A stretch of 64,000 bases of DNA from Microcystis panniformis FACHB-1757 (lineage in GTDB: Bacteria; Cyanobacteriota; Cyanobacteriia; Cyanobacteriales; Microcystaceae). Of this stretch, positions 17,842-26,654 are shown in pieces; positions within the stretch are counted from its first letter, which is position 1; each line of letters starts with the position of its first letter. The position numbers and the translations under genes are program-made. The notes beneath the pieces were generated by a model that was not told where the DNA came from, made no database searches, and saw only the letters and a program-made list of their open reading frames with translations. The stretch covers positions 2,852,001 to 2,916,000 of the forward strand of contig NZ_CP011339.1 of assembly GCF_001264245.1 (NCBI RefSeq), given 5' to 3'.

Positions 17842-18708
17842 ATGGATTGCATCATCAATCGTCGAGCGCGGTTTTCAGCCAGCCATCGCTATTATCTACC
17901 AGAATGGGACGAAGCCGAAAATCAAAGACTTTTTGGTCTTGGTAGCCGTTTTCCCGGTCATGGTCACAATTACGAATTATACGTCTCCCTACACAAAGAA
18001 CTCAATCCTTATGGCATGGTGGAGAATCTCTCCACCGTTAAACAGGTAATTAAACGAGAGATAACCAGTCAATTAGACTACTCCTATCTCAATCAAGTCT
18101 GGCCGGAATTTCAGCAAACCCTACCCACCACAGAAAATATCGCCAGAGTTATCTGGCAAAGATTAGCACCCTATTTACCATTGGTCAAAATTCAACTATT
18201 TGAACACCCCGAATTGTGGGCAGAATATCAAGGAAAAGATATGGAAGCAACTTTAACCGTCAAAACCCATTTTAGTGCCGCTCATCGTTTGGCTTTACCG
18301 CAATTAACCCTCGAACAAAACTCGGAAATCTACGGCAAATGCGCCAGGGTAAACGGTCATGGCCATAATTATCACCTAGAAGTATCCGTGGCGGGGGAAA
18401 TCGATCCCCGCACCGGTATGATTGTAGATCTAGGGGATTTACAAAAAGCGATCGATGAATTGGTAGTAGAACCCTTCGATCATGCTTTTTTAAATAAGGA
18501 TATTCCCTACTTTGCCGAAGTGGTTCCCACTGCGGAAAATATTGCCTTACATATCGCTCAACTATTAGGGGAACGGATCCGCCAATTAGGAGCCGAATTA
18601 GATAAAGTTAAACTGATTGAAAGTCCCAATAATTCTGCGGAAATCCACTGTCGTGGTTTGGTTCAAGCTCCCCGACAACTTCTAGAAAAAACCCTGACAG
18701 CCGTTTAA
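17842..18708 (+). CDS. Fused tandem 6-pyruvoyl-tetrahydropterin synthase/QueD-like protein
   Basis: This 288-residue protein has two QueD/PTPS domains (about 3-130 and 138-280). Both carry the zinc histidines (FSASHR and GHGHNY; FSAAHR and GHGHNY). Only the second keeps the catalytic Cys (YGKCARVNGHGHNY) and the DHAFLN motif. The first has FGLGSRFPGHGHNY without Cys and lacks the normal substrate-binding tail. The second is therefore probably the active half and the first structural. The reaction in queuosine or pterin synthesis is inferred from the family. Single-domain QueD is about 120 aa, so this is a true fusion. Confidence 0.88.
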   Translation: MDCIINRRARFSASHRYYLPEWDEAENQRLFGLGSRFPGHGHNYELYVSLHKELNPYGMVENLSTVKQVIKREITSQLDYSYLNQVWPEFQQTLPTTENIARVIWQRLAPYLPLVKIQLFEHPELWAEYQGKDMEATLTVKTHFSAAHRLALPQLTLEQNSEIYGKCARVNGHGHNYHLEVSVAGEIDPRTGMIVDLGDLQKAIDELVVEPFDHAFLNKDIPYFAEVVPTAENIALHIAQLLGERIRQLGAELDKVKLIESPNNSAEIHCRGLVQAPRQLLEKTLTAV

Positions 18709-18769
18709 TTGCCTGTTAGTTAAGGTGATTAGGGTGAGCTATGCTCACCCTGATGGATTTAATTAAACC

Positions 18770-19579
18770 CTAGTTAAACACTTCTCGCCATCCTCGCTTT
18801 CCTTTGCCTTGGCGTAAGGGAGAGGCTAAATCGACAATTTTCTCGAGCAGTTTCGGGGCCAATTTTTGACACCAAAGAGCTAGATGACTTTGCCAACCGA
18901 CGACAATTTCCGTTTTTTCCCTATTTAACCCGGTAATTAGGGTTTGGGCGACTTCTTCGGCGCTCATCGGTTTTAACCATCGAAATAACTGCAATTCTCG
19001 CACCATATCCGTATCGGTTAAAGAGGGTAAGAGGGTGACAACTTTGATGTTATGTTCCCGTAATTCCGACCTGAGAGCTTGACTAAAACCCAAAATGGCA
19101 AATTTGGTAGCCGAGTAGGTAGCGAAGCTAGGAGCGGCAATTTTACCCATCATGCTGGAAACATTGACGATGGTTCCCTGCCCCCGAATTGCCATCCGGC
19201 GGGCAATTAAGCGAGTAACCGTGTACATGGCCATCAGATTTAAAGATATTTCTGCTTGCACTTGCGAGAATTGCGAGCGTAGAAAGGGGGTTTGATGGGC
19301 AATACCGGCACAGTTAACGAGGATATCGATGCCACGGCATTCTTGCCAAACCCGGATAATTGAAGGACTAACAAGGTCATTTTCGGTTAAATCTAGGGCT
19401 AAAGGTGTGGCAATGACCCCTAGGGACTCAATTTCTTTGGCTAGTTTTTCTAATCGCTCTTGATCTCTGGCAACAATCACAATTCTGCTTAAACCTTGTC
19501 GGGCTAATTCTAAGGCGATCGCTCGTCCAATGCCCCGGGATGCCCCCGTGACTAGGGCTGTTTTTCCCTGTAATTTCAT
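18770..19579 (-). CDS. SDR-family NAD(P)-dependent oxidoreductase
   Basis: This classical short-chain dehydrogenase has about 269 residues. The nucleotide-binding motif is TGASRGIGRA, followed by NCAG. The catalytic residues are Ser in VNVSSMMGK and Tyr-x-x-x-Lys in YSATK. A basic residue pattern after the first strand (ARDQERL) favours NADP(H). The C-terminal WQSHLALWCQKLAPKLLEK resembles SDRs acting on lipids or ketones. The ATG at 19579 is used rather than 19585 because it starts KLQGKTALVTG. The substrate is unknown. Confidence 0.88.
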   Translation of the reverse strand: MKLQGKTALVTGASRGIGRAIALELARQGLSRIVIVARDQERLEKLAKEIESLGVIATPLALDLTENDLVSPSIIRVWQECRGIDILVNCAGIAHQTPFLRSQFSQVQAEISLNLMAMYTVTRLIARRMAIRGQGTIVNVSSMMGKIAAPSFATYSATKFAILGFSQALRSELREHNIKVVTLLPSLTDTDMVRELQLFRWLKPMSAEEVAQTLITGLNREKTEIVVGWQSHLALWCQKLAPKLLEKIVDLASPLRQGKGKRGWREVFN

Positions 19580-19585
19580 GATCAA

Positions 19586-19940
19586 ACTCCTGTTTTAAGC
19601 AACAGTACGGGAATTTATTGGTTTTGCTTCTGAAATCTTTGATTTGTGCATCTATGCCCTACATAAGTAGTGAAGCAATCGAGGGATAGATGGATAGGTT
19701 AGGGTGCATGGGATTTTTCCTCCTTCAAAGCGCACTCTTGAACCCACGGTAACAGTTGTCTTTACAAACAGCAATCTTTTTTAACACTTTTTCCCCAAAA
19801 TCACTCGATCGGATGAACGCTCAGGGTGATCCTCGATCGGATGGAAACCCCAGGGGACTTGCAGATATAGGTAGGGTATGCTGAAAAAGTTTGTTGGTGG
19901 GGGCAGGGTGTGGGGTCTGACAGGTGTAGGTATTTTACAA
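19586..19940. other. Intergenic region between the SDR gene and the IS4 remnant
   Basis: These 355 bases show no gene. The sequence CTGACAGGTGTAGG near 19918 recurs as its complement near 27153 and may be an end of the IS4-type remnant. A small antisense frame here is too short and unlike any protein I know. Confidence 0.35.
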
Positions 19941-20979
19941 CTAAGAGGAAGGGGAGTAGTAAAAAGCATCAACGGGGGTGGGAGGGAAAGAACTCCAACG
20001 ATGAAGGTGAATCGACAAACCTTTTAGTAAATCAGCAACTAGGGTAATAGAACCCAGAAGAAAACAAGAAATCCGACGTAAGGGTTTGAGGTTGAGAATT
20101 TTTCTAAAGGTAGTATGTTGGGGGGGAAGTTGCTCTAAATCGGGTTGAGGAGATTGATTTTCCGCTTCTCCACCCAGCATAACCATCTTTGAGGGTAGCT
20201 ACAGCCATGGCTAACCAAAGGCGTTCGGCACGCTGTGGGTCAAGCAGACGAGTGTTTTGCCATTGCCAGCCGTCGGATTTGAGGTCGCGGTAAACACACT
20301 CTGTAGAAGGACGTAACCCATACCAAAGGGCATCAGCCATTTGGGGTTCCAAGTCGGTCAAAACCAACCAAGGCTCTTGATAGCCAGAATCCCAACGGGC
20401 AAGCAAGGTACAGGCCAAGGGATTAGTTTTAAAGCAAACCACCTGACCCGACCAAGATTGTCCTGGAGCTGAAACCAAAGCATCTAAGGGCTGCCATTGA
20501 CCGTGAGGGGAAATTTTGACCAGTCCTTGATGGTTAATGCGTAAAAACGGATGCCAGCCGGCTTCGACAATCACTTGATAGAGCCAAGGCGCTTATAAGC
20601 CTCGGTCGGCAGGCACAATCACAGTCCAACCAGTAGGAACTGCTTCTTTGAGCTGTCTGATCAGTTTTTGCCAGTATGGTTGACCACTTCCTGGTTCATT
20701 GGCTTTGACGATACACCAAGCTATGGGAATCCCACAGCCCGCCAGCAAGCTTTCCCCCTTCTCCTTCCAAGTCTCGATGGCTTTCAATATTAAGGGGATG
20801 TATATCTTTTCCACCGCTACTCTTCCATTCTGGCAAAAGCGATTCCACCGTCTCTGATAACTATTGGCTTGTTCGGCTCTGCTTTGTACAAAGGGTTCCC
20901 ATCTGGCTTGATTGAGACTTTGACTACTGAGTAGGGCTGTCACCATCCAACTGAGGACGGTTAAATGTCTTTTATCCAC
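19941..20979 (-). pseudogene. Degenerate IS4-type DDE transposase
   Basis: Reading from 20979, the frame encodes a transposase N-terminus and a core with VIVPADRGL, then meets an in-frame TAA (20593-20595) where the family expects Tyr (GLYAxWLYQ). The frame continues at once with WLYQVIVEAGWHPFLRI and VYRDLKSDGWQWQNTRLLDPQRAERLWLAMAVATL, holding the late YRDLKS motif. It then shifts frame near 20185 into MLGGEAENQSPQPDL. One nonsense codon and one frameshift make it inactive. Its upstream end was probably cut by the IS5-type element starting at 21027. Confidence 0.8.
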
Positions 20980-21061
20980 AAATCGGCTTCCTTGTTCTAG
21001 ATAGGAATAAACTTGGGAGAAGATTAGAACTCTTGCAAATTAATTATATGTTATAATGATG

Positions 21062-21095
21062 GGTTAACTAATTTTCCCCAAAAAATTAGTTAACC
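21062..21095. terminator. Perfect inverted repeat inside the IS5-type element
   Basis: GGTTAACTAATTTT is followed after 6 bases by AAAATTAGTTAACC. The 14-bp stem lies about 170 bp after the transposase stop. It may be a terminator-like or transposition-associated structure; the function is not shown. Confidence 0.5.
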
Positions 21096-21262
21096 AGTAC
21101 ATTAGTCCTGAATGAAAACTTGAAGTTTAACTTTTAACTCAAAACTCTTTAGATATGCTTTAATTTGGTTATCAAAACCTCTTTATTTAAGCAGCACAAA
21201 CTATCTCAATTTTTATAATTGAGAATAAATTCTCCTTGACTTGATTAATCTTTAGGCAACTT

Positions 21263-22102
21263 TTAAGAAGCTGCTATACCTATCCCTAACTCACAGTTAT
21301 AAATAGCCGCCAACAAGTTAACTCTTAAACTATATCTTCGACGACGATTCCGATATTTACAGGATAAGATTTTAAAGATTTTGAGTTTCCTATTTATAGG
21401 TTCAATGATAATCCTTTCTTTGGCTAAAGCCTTGTTATACTCTTTTTCTAACTCTGTTAATTTTCTATTTTTCGATTTCTTTTTCGGTGTATAACTATTA
21501 CTATGGTATGCAGCTATTCCCTGATAACCACTGTCTTCTATGCTGGTAGTTAAAGGATGAAAACGAACTCGACTTTTTTTAAATAAACTAAAATCATGAC
21601 CTCTACCTTTCCCACAAAAGACACAGATAATTTCCTCGGTATTTTGATCAGCTACTAATTGGGATTTTAAAGTATGATAACCTCTTTTACCCCCCAAAAA
21701 ATCTTTCTGTTTCTTTTTGGGGCGTTCAATGGGAGTTTCCGTTACATCCATTACCGTTACGACCGGTATCTCTGCTTGATTGAGTAAAGCTTTTTTTCCT
21801 TTTAAACGGAAGTTTCCCGATTGTAAAAGCATTTTTTCCGTCTTATTTACAATCCGACATATAGTTGATTCTGATAGTTCCCAGCTTGTACCAATGTGAA
21901 AATATGTTCTATATTCTCGCCAATATTCTAACGTTACTAAAACTTGTTCTTCTATAGATAGTTTAGGTTTCGGTCCCCTTTTAGATGGTGAATTAGAGTC
22001 GGCTTCAACACTTTTTACTGATTCTACCATCTTTCTATATGTTGGTTTATACACACCGAAACGGCGTTTGAATTGTTCATCTGATAAGTTTTGATAATCC
22101 AT
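21263..22102 (-). CDS. IS5-family transposase (DDE_Tnp_4 type)
   Basis: This transposase of about 279 residues begins MDYQNLSDEQFKRRFGVYK; longer in-frame starts reach 22156. It has a helix-turn-helix (WELSESTICRIVNKTE) and a DDE core: VTVMDVTETPIERPK, DSGYQG, and the C-terminal KERIIIEPINRKLKIFKIL with the catalytic Glu. It is intact. This one-ORF architecture is typical of cyanobacterial IS5/ISL2-like elements. Confidence 0.88.
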   Translation of the reverse strand: MDYQNLSDEQFKRRFGVYKPTYRKMVESVKSVEADSNSPSKRGPKPKLSIEEQVLVTLEYWREYRTYFHIGTSWELSESTICRIVNKTEKMLLQSGNFRLKGKKALLNQAEIPVVTVMDVTETPIERPKKKQKDFLGGKRGYHTLKSQLVADQNTEEIICVFCGKGRGHDFSLFKKSRVRFHPLTTSIEDSGYQGIAAYHSNSYTPKKKSKNRKLTELEKEYNKALAKERIIIEPINRKLKIFKILSCKYRNRRRRYSLRVNLLAAIYNCELGIGIAAS

Positions 22103-22244
22103 AATTTTGCTAATAAACATAGCAAAATTATAGATGATTTCCTCACCTAAGATCACATTTTATTCTTTTTTCCACTTCAATCTAAGAATTGAGAAAAAAG
22201 CAAAACCTTATATTATACCATAAAAAAATTATGCAAGAGGTCTA

Positions 22245-22814
22245 TTCTTGAACTTTGAGTTATACATTTCATGGCTTAATCAAACCTCAAACCTTTATAA
22301 ACAGTCAAAACAAATAAGTAATGATGCATGGGCAAAGTTCAGATCGTATCCCCAGTCAAACAACAGCCCAACCCAAAACCAATTGCGACTCTACCCAATA
22401 TTCACCCCCCCCTCAAAAAAAAGTATTCTACGCTACAATTCAATAAATTCCTACAAATCTTTACATTCCTCATCCCAGCCAGCGACTCACAGGAGAAAGA
22501 GTCTCAGATGATTTCCCCTGTTTTACTCCTTCTCAGGCAAATCATCGTCTTCCGTAAGGGATTGTGGCGCGGTATGTCGGATTCGCCTTTGCGTTCTCCC
22601 TTGACTGCCTCTCAACTCGATCGCTAACCCAAATTAAGCACGATTATATTGCCATAAAGCCGAAGAGGCTTGGTCTTCACCCCCTTGAGGACAAGATAGA
22701 CTGCACCTGCTCATTCTGTCGGCTGGAGAGGGGAAACCCGTTACTGATTCTGCTCACAGAGAAAGACTAATTTTATTGGTGTAGAATAGAGACAATTATT
22801 GAGAGAGAAAGAAA
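22245..22814. other. Region without a recognised gene
   Basis: These 570 bases have overlapping short frames on the + strand, but none has a ribosome binding site or resembles a protein. The codon usage is poor (many rare combinations and low-complexity runs). It may be decayed coding DNA left of the broken antitoxin gene. Confidence 0.4.
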
Positions 22815-22881
22815 ATGAGCACTATTTCCCTTGAAATTCCTGAAGAAATCTTAATTAGTCTCAAAGAAACTCCTGAAAATC

Positions 22882-24126
22882 GGCTCTTCTGGTTTTCGTG
22901 TGTTAATTTTTGTTATGAATTAAAGCAAGCAAACAGCTTAAGTCGAAGATGTTCAAAATTGGTAAATCCATAACTCATTCTTTTAATAAGCTTTATTTTG
23001 GTATTCATTCCCTCAATTAATCCGTTGGTTGTCTGATTTTCAAAGTAATTACAAATACCTGGCAAATGCTTCTGGATCATCCTGGCACTACTTTCATATA
23101 ATATCCCGCCTATTCTTATCCATTTTTCCAATTTTCTCTCAGCACCTCTGAACGTTCTACTACTTTGATAAATTTGTCTAATTTCTTCTTTCATTTCCCA
23201 GGCTATTCCTAAGCATGGATGTTCTTTCAGAATAACTTCTAGTTGTTGTTTTTGCTCGTCCTTTAAGTCCTCTTTATTCTTCCATAATAAATGAGGTAAT
23301 CCTTTTTCATGCACCCCCATTAACTTTCTCAATTTATTAAGCTCGTCATTGATGATAGCCATTACATGAAAACGGTCATAGATGATTTTAGCATTGGGAA
23401 ATAATTCCTTGATCACTGCTGTAAATCCTGACCACATATCGACGCTCACTTCTTTCACTTTCTCCCGAACTGCGTCTGGCTGTGCTTTTAAGGCTTCCAT
23501 TAATTCTTCTTGCTTATGTCCTTTAATCACATCTAGTAAAATTTTCTTGTCCATATCTACGACCGTTGTGATGAAATCTTTATGTCCTTTTAAGTTACTA
23601 AATTCATCTAAGCTTATTCGTTCTGGTGCTTCCCACTCTTCCTTTTCTAGTTCTTTAGCACAGTGATTAAATATTAACTCAACTTCTGACCATCCTAACC
23701 CTTCTTCTCGACTTATTTCTTCGATGCTACAATTTTTTACTCTCTCATAAATCATCGATTCATAGCGAATTGTATGATGCTGTCTTAATCTCATAAAACT
23801 CAGTCTTTCGCTGATATACTTTTGGCACTTTTGACAATGAAACTGACGGCGTGGTACTTCTAAATATACTGGATTACCTAATATTGACAAGTCTCTGACT
23901 AGATTATACTCTGTCTGATTGATTCTGTCTAAGGTTTGATGGCAATTCGGACATTCAATTGTTTCATTTAAAAGAGCAAGCTTTAGGAAAATTGTCTGAG
24001 CAATTTTTTGATAATTGACCACTGTTACATTTGGTAAATCGAGGAGTTGATCAAAATTTATCCACATAACCCACCTCCTGTTCTGTGTTACTATTATACC
24101 ATGCTCACACAGAACCTAGAAGAGCC
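22882..24126 (-). mobile_element. ISL3-family insertion sequence, copy 2
   Basis: This 1245-bp element matches copy 1 at 13751-14995 apart from scattered single-base differences (for example near 23229). The 7-bp duplications GAAAATC are at 22875-22881 and 24127-24133. It interrupts the UPF0175 gene. Confidence 0.95.
22913..24067 (-). CDS. ISL3-family transposase
   Basis: The 384-residue transposase is identical in protein sequence to the one at 13782-14936, with the same zinc ribbons, helix-turn-helix, and D-D-E residues in VDMWSGF, YDRFHVM and LIEGMNT. The identity of the two copies means one recently gave rise to the other, or both came from a third copy. Confidence 0.95.
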   Translation of the reverse strand: MWINFDQLLDLPNVTVVNYQKIAQTIFLKLALLNETIECPNCHQTLDRINQTEYNLVRDLSILGNPVYLEVPRRQFHCQKCQKYISERLSFMRLRQHHTIRYESMIYERVKNCSIEEISREEGLGWSEVELIFNHCAKELEKEEWEAPERISLDEFSNLKGHKDFITTVVDMDKKILLDVIKGHKQEELMEALKAQPDAVREKVKEVSVDMWSGFTAVIKELFPNAKIIYDRFHVMAIINDELNKLRKLMGVHEKGLPHLLWKNKEDLKDEQKQQLEVILKEHPCLGIAWEMKEEIRQIYQSSRTFRGAERKLEKWIRIGGILYESSARMIQKHLPGICNYFENQTTNGLIEGMNTKIKLIKRMSYGFTNFEHLRLKLFACFNS

Positions 24127-24310
24127 GAAAATCTATCAAGAGAATTAAAAATATTGGCAGCCGTTAAACTTTTTGAACTTGACAAACTATCTTCAGGACG
24201 TGCAGCACAATTAGCCGGAATGTCACGAGTAGAATTTTTAACTATTTTGGGACGTTATCAAGTTTCCCCATTTTCTTTAACAACTGAACAATTGGAACAA
24301 GATATTGTCA

Positions 24311-25039
24311 ATGCCTAATCCTCAAGTCATTGTCAACACCTCTCCTCTACTGTACTTACATCAAGTGGGCTACTTGGAATTGCTCCAACGCTTGTATTCT
24401 CAAATCCTGACTCCTCCAGCAGTGGTCGAAGAATTAGCAATCGGTAAAAATAAAGGAATTGATGTTCCCAATATTCAGGCGATTGAATGGATTTCAATTA
24501 CTCTGGTTAAATCACTGACAGGGGGACAAGAAGGCTGAAATCCATATATCATAAGCTTTTCATGGTTTTAGCTCGAAAAAGTTCGCCGCACCATCTCTCA
24601 CTTATTAATAATAATTCCTAGTAAGCTCGCTCCTATCCCTAATTCTTTCGTTAGCTTTTTGCCTAGAATCGCTAGATCTATTTCTAGTGAGAGAAGCCAG
24701 AAGCCTTTGTTGGCAAGTTTTCTAGCTCGCTTGTCCCCCTGTCAGGTTAAATCAGTCAGTCTAATTCCGGCTATTATTGATTTAGGGCAAGGAGAAGCAG
24801 AGGTCTTAGCTTTGGGATTAGAAAATCCAGATAGTTTACTGATTTTTGATGATCAATTAGCCCGACGTATTGCCAATTTATATCGCTTAAAATATTCAGG
24901 AACGCTTGGTGTTTTAGTTAAAGCGAAGCAGCAGGGCTATCTATCTTCTGTTGCTCCCGTTATTGCTAAGTTACGCCATCAAGGAATGTGGCTAACTGAT
25001 AAAGTTGTCAATGATGTTCTTCGATTAGCTGGAGAGTAA
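24311..25039 (+). pseudogene. DUF3368 PIN-like toxin gene interrupted by a MITE
   Basis: The N-terminal part is VIVNTSPLLYLHQVGYLELL with the PIN-like first Asp replaced by Asn (NTSPL, normal in DUF3368). After a 231-bp element and one 9-bp duplication, the frame resumes at 24755 with SLIPAIIDLGQGEAEVLALG, LLIFDDQLAR and SGTLGVLVKAKQQGY. The joined product is 162 residues, normal for the family. The start ATG 24311 overlaps the antitoxin end, as expected for a TA pair; TTG 24305 is an alternative. Toxin and antitoxin genes are thus each broken by a different element. Confidence 0.88.
24515..24745. mobile_element. MITE with 9-bp target duplication (IS4-like ends)
   Basis: This 231-bp element has perfect inverted ends CTGACAGGGGGACAAG and CTTGTCCCCCTGTCAG. 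The flanking 9-bp duplications GTTAAATCA are at 24506-24514 and 24746-24754. CTGA-starting ends and 9-bp duplications are typical of IS4/IS10/IS50-type transposition. No transposase is encoded. Confidence 0.92.
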
Positions 25040-25055
25040 GTATGCTTAAAAAAAA

Positions 25056-25241
25056 GGCTCTTCGTTACTTGGTATGGTTCGATAGGGGAGCATAAATCGA
25101 CTAAATCCTTATCTGGCAAGAGACTTAATTGATTAGTTCGCTCTAGAGAAAAATAATTGACAAAAATCGCTAAATGCCTTTCTATACAAGGGTTACATCC
25201 TCTATAACCCCCGTTCATTGCATAACATAAACCGAAGAGCC
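25056..25241. repeat. Segment bounded by ISL3-like ends
   Basis: GGCTCTTCG at 25056 and CGAAGAGCC ending at 25241 form inverted ends similar to ISL3 termini, but the interior (186 bp) is unlike the MITEs at 8598, 35701 and 38946. No target duplication is seen (A-run on the left, AGATAAC on the right). It is probably an old or different non-autonomous element, directly downstream of the DUF3368 gene. Confidence 0.55.
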
Positions 25242-25666
25242 AGATAACTAAAATTCTTTGATATAACTGAACTTCTCCAGTGTAAATGTACTAGCTATCT
25301 AAACATGGCTACAGAGGGAATCGCTTACTCTAGAGATTGATGACACTATCTGTTACGATCAAGTTAGCGATCGCTAGACAGCGAACTCTAGGGAATCGCT
25401 CCACTCCAGATACAGTCAACGGTAAAGCCATTTTCAAGTGAAAAATGTACCCAGTAGCCTCTTTTCAATTTTTTCTGAGAAGCGACCTGCAGTCAGGGTT
25501 TTGTTGATTTTTTAGTATTTCTGTATGGGGAAGTCAAAGATCACAGTTGGGGCTTCGGCCGTCAACCAAACCCACCAGAGCGACGTACTGCTACGCAGTG
25601 CCTTCGGCATCGCACTTAAACCCACAACTTCAATGAGCGTGCATGGTGCGTTCCCCAAAATTGATT
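25242..25666. other. Non-coding region left of the IS1-type element
   Basis: These 425 bases have no supported gene. They contain TACGCAGTGCCTTCGGCATC, a hairpin-forming repeat of the kind dispersed in cyanobacterial genomes, and a GGTGCGTTCCCC...GGGAACGCACC inverted repeat (25646-25701) that recurs at 38682-38735. Confidence 0.4.
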
Positions 25667-25716
25667 GGTGAAGCAGTAGGACTTGCATTAGGGAACGCAC
25701 CCTACGGCTTTTTCAG
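25667..25716 (+). repeat. 50-bp direct repeat flanking the IS1-type element, left copy
   Basis: The segment from GGTGAAGCAGTAGG to CGGCTTTTTCAG is repeated exactly at 26474-26523, immediately outside both ends of the element at 25717-26473. Confidence 0.9.
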
Positions 25717-26473
25717 GGCGTTGCATAATAGAGATATGAATGGAGGAAATCAAAATGCAATGCCCTGAATGTAAATCTACCCATATCCGTAAAAATGGCA
25801 TCAATAAACAAGGTAAACAAAATCATATTTGTGTAACCTGTGGCCGTCAATTTATTGATAACTATGAAAAACAGAAAGGCTATGACGAAAAAACGAAGCG
25901 AGAATGCCTAACTGCCTATGTTAATGGGATGGGATTTAGAGGAATAGAAAGGCTAAAGGGAGTTCATCATACGACCGTAATTAATTGGGTAAAATCTGTG
26001 GGAGAATTATTGCCAGTCGCCTATGACCCAGAAACAATTCCTGAAGTAGGGGAACTGGATGAATTGGAAACCTTTGTTGGCTCAAAAAAAACAAAATCTG
26101 GGTGTGGACAGCCGTTGACCACTTTAAAAAAGGAATTTTAGGTTGGGTAATCGGAGATCATAGTAGCGAAACGTTTCGCCCATTATGGGAATTAGTTAAG
26201 TCTTGGGGATGCTATTTTTATGTGAGTGATGGATGGTCAGTTTATCCATGTTTTATAGCAGAGGGCGACCATATAATTAGTAAGACTTATATGACCAGAG
26301 TAGAGGGTGAGAACACACGTTTAAGACATTATCTAGCCCGATTGCATCGCAAAACACTCTGCTATTCTAAGTCTACAGAAATGTTAGGATACTCTATTCG
26401 TTTATTAATTCATTATCTGAAGTTTCAAGAAGTGCCTATTCCTTACTGATTCATAGCTTAATTCAGCAACGCC
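25717..26473 (+). mobile_element. IS1-type insertion sequence
   Basis: This 757-bp element has ends GGCGTTGC and (complement) GGCGTTGCTGA and two overlapping transposase frames. It is flanked by 50-bp perfect direct repeats, far longer than the usual 8-9 bp IS1 duplication. Confidence 0.85.
25755..26449 (+). CDS. IS1-family transposase made by -1 frameshifting
   Basis: The first frame starts MQCPECKSTHIRKNG, with a zinc ribbon (CPEC and CVTC) and an InsA-like HTH (GMGFRGIERLKGVHHTTVINW). It runs to a stop at 26141. The second frame carries the InsB part (WVWTAVDHFKKGILGWVIGD, FYVSDGWSVYPCF, TRVEGENTRLRHYLARLHRKT). They join at an A8C slippery run (26084-26092), the classical IS1 -1 frameshift site. 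Fused, it reads GSKKNKIWVWTAVDHF, matching IS1 proteins. An in-frame start also exists at 25740. The element is probably active. Confidence 0.87.
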
Positions 26474-26523
26474 GGTGAAGCAGTAGGACTTGCATTAGGG
26501 AACGCACCCTACGGCTTTTTCAG
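26474..26523 (+). repeat. 50-bp direct repeat flanking the IS1-type element, right copy
   Basis: This segment is identical to 25667-25716. It ends next to the truncated YhaV-like frame. Confidence 0.9.
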
Positions 26524-26529
26524 CAAACC

Positions 26530-26631
26530 CTAAGCAGCTTTCCGTAAACTGCTAATTGCACTTTTCGCCTCTTTGAGTAAGTCATTCCAATCATCTGGAG
26601 GATGAGCAAATATGCTCCATCCATTAATCAT
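26530..26631 (-). pseudogene. Truncated YhaV-like toxin remnant
   Basis: This 33-codon frame downstream of the PrlF-type antitoxin begins MINGWSIFAHP, the usual YhaV toxin N-terminus. It then continues PDDWNDLLKEAKSAISSLRKAA, unlike YhaV, and stops. YhaV is normally about 150 residues, so nearly all of the RNase domain is missing. The deletion end lies beside the 50-bp repeat of the IS1-type element, which may have caused it. Confidence 0.65.
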
Positions 26632-26654
26632 TAGGGGCTGATCTATAGACAACC

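Larger units (their letters stand above)
21027..22242 (-). mobile_element. IS5-type insertion sequence
   Basis: This 1216-bp element has ends GAACTCTTGCA and (complement) GACCTCTTGCA, flanked by TA. The transposase is on the minus strand. About 230 bp on its 3' side is non-coding and contains a 34-bp hairpin. It lies just upstream of the IS4 remnant. Confidence 0.75.
22815..24318 (+). pseudogene. UPF0175-family antitoxin-like gene split by ISL3 copy 2
   Basis: The first 67 bases (22815-22881) encode MSTISLEIPEEILISLKETP. The ISL3 element plus a GAAAATC duplication follow, and the frame resumes at 24134 with LSRELKILAAVKLFELDKLSSGRAAQLAGMSRVEFL. Joined, they give 83 residues with the UPF0175 pattern (SGRAAQLAGMSRVEF). 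UPF0175 proteins are usually paired with PIN-like DUF3368 proteins as antitoxin and toxin, and that partner overlaps its 3' end. The 5' part has been cut off, so the antitoxin is probably not made. Confidence 0.88.

Noticed and set aside
22248..22770. Overlapping small plus-strand frames
   Set aside because: No ribosome sites, repeats and composition unlike coding DNA, and no recognisable protein.
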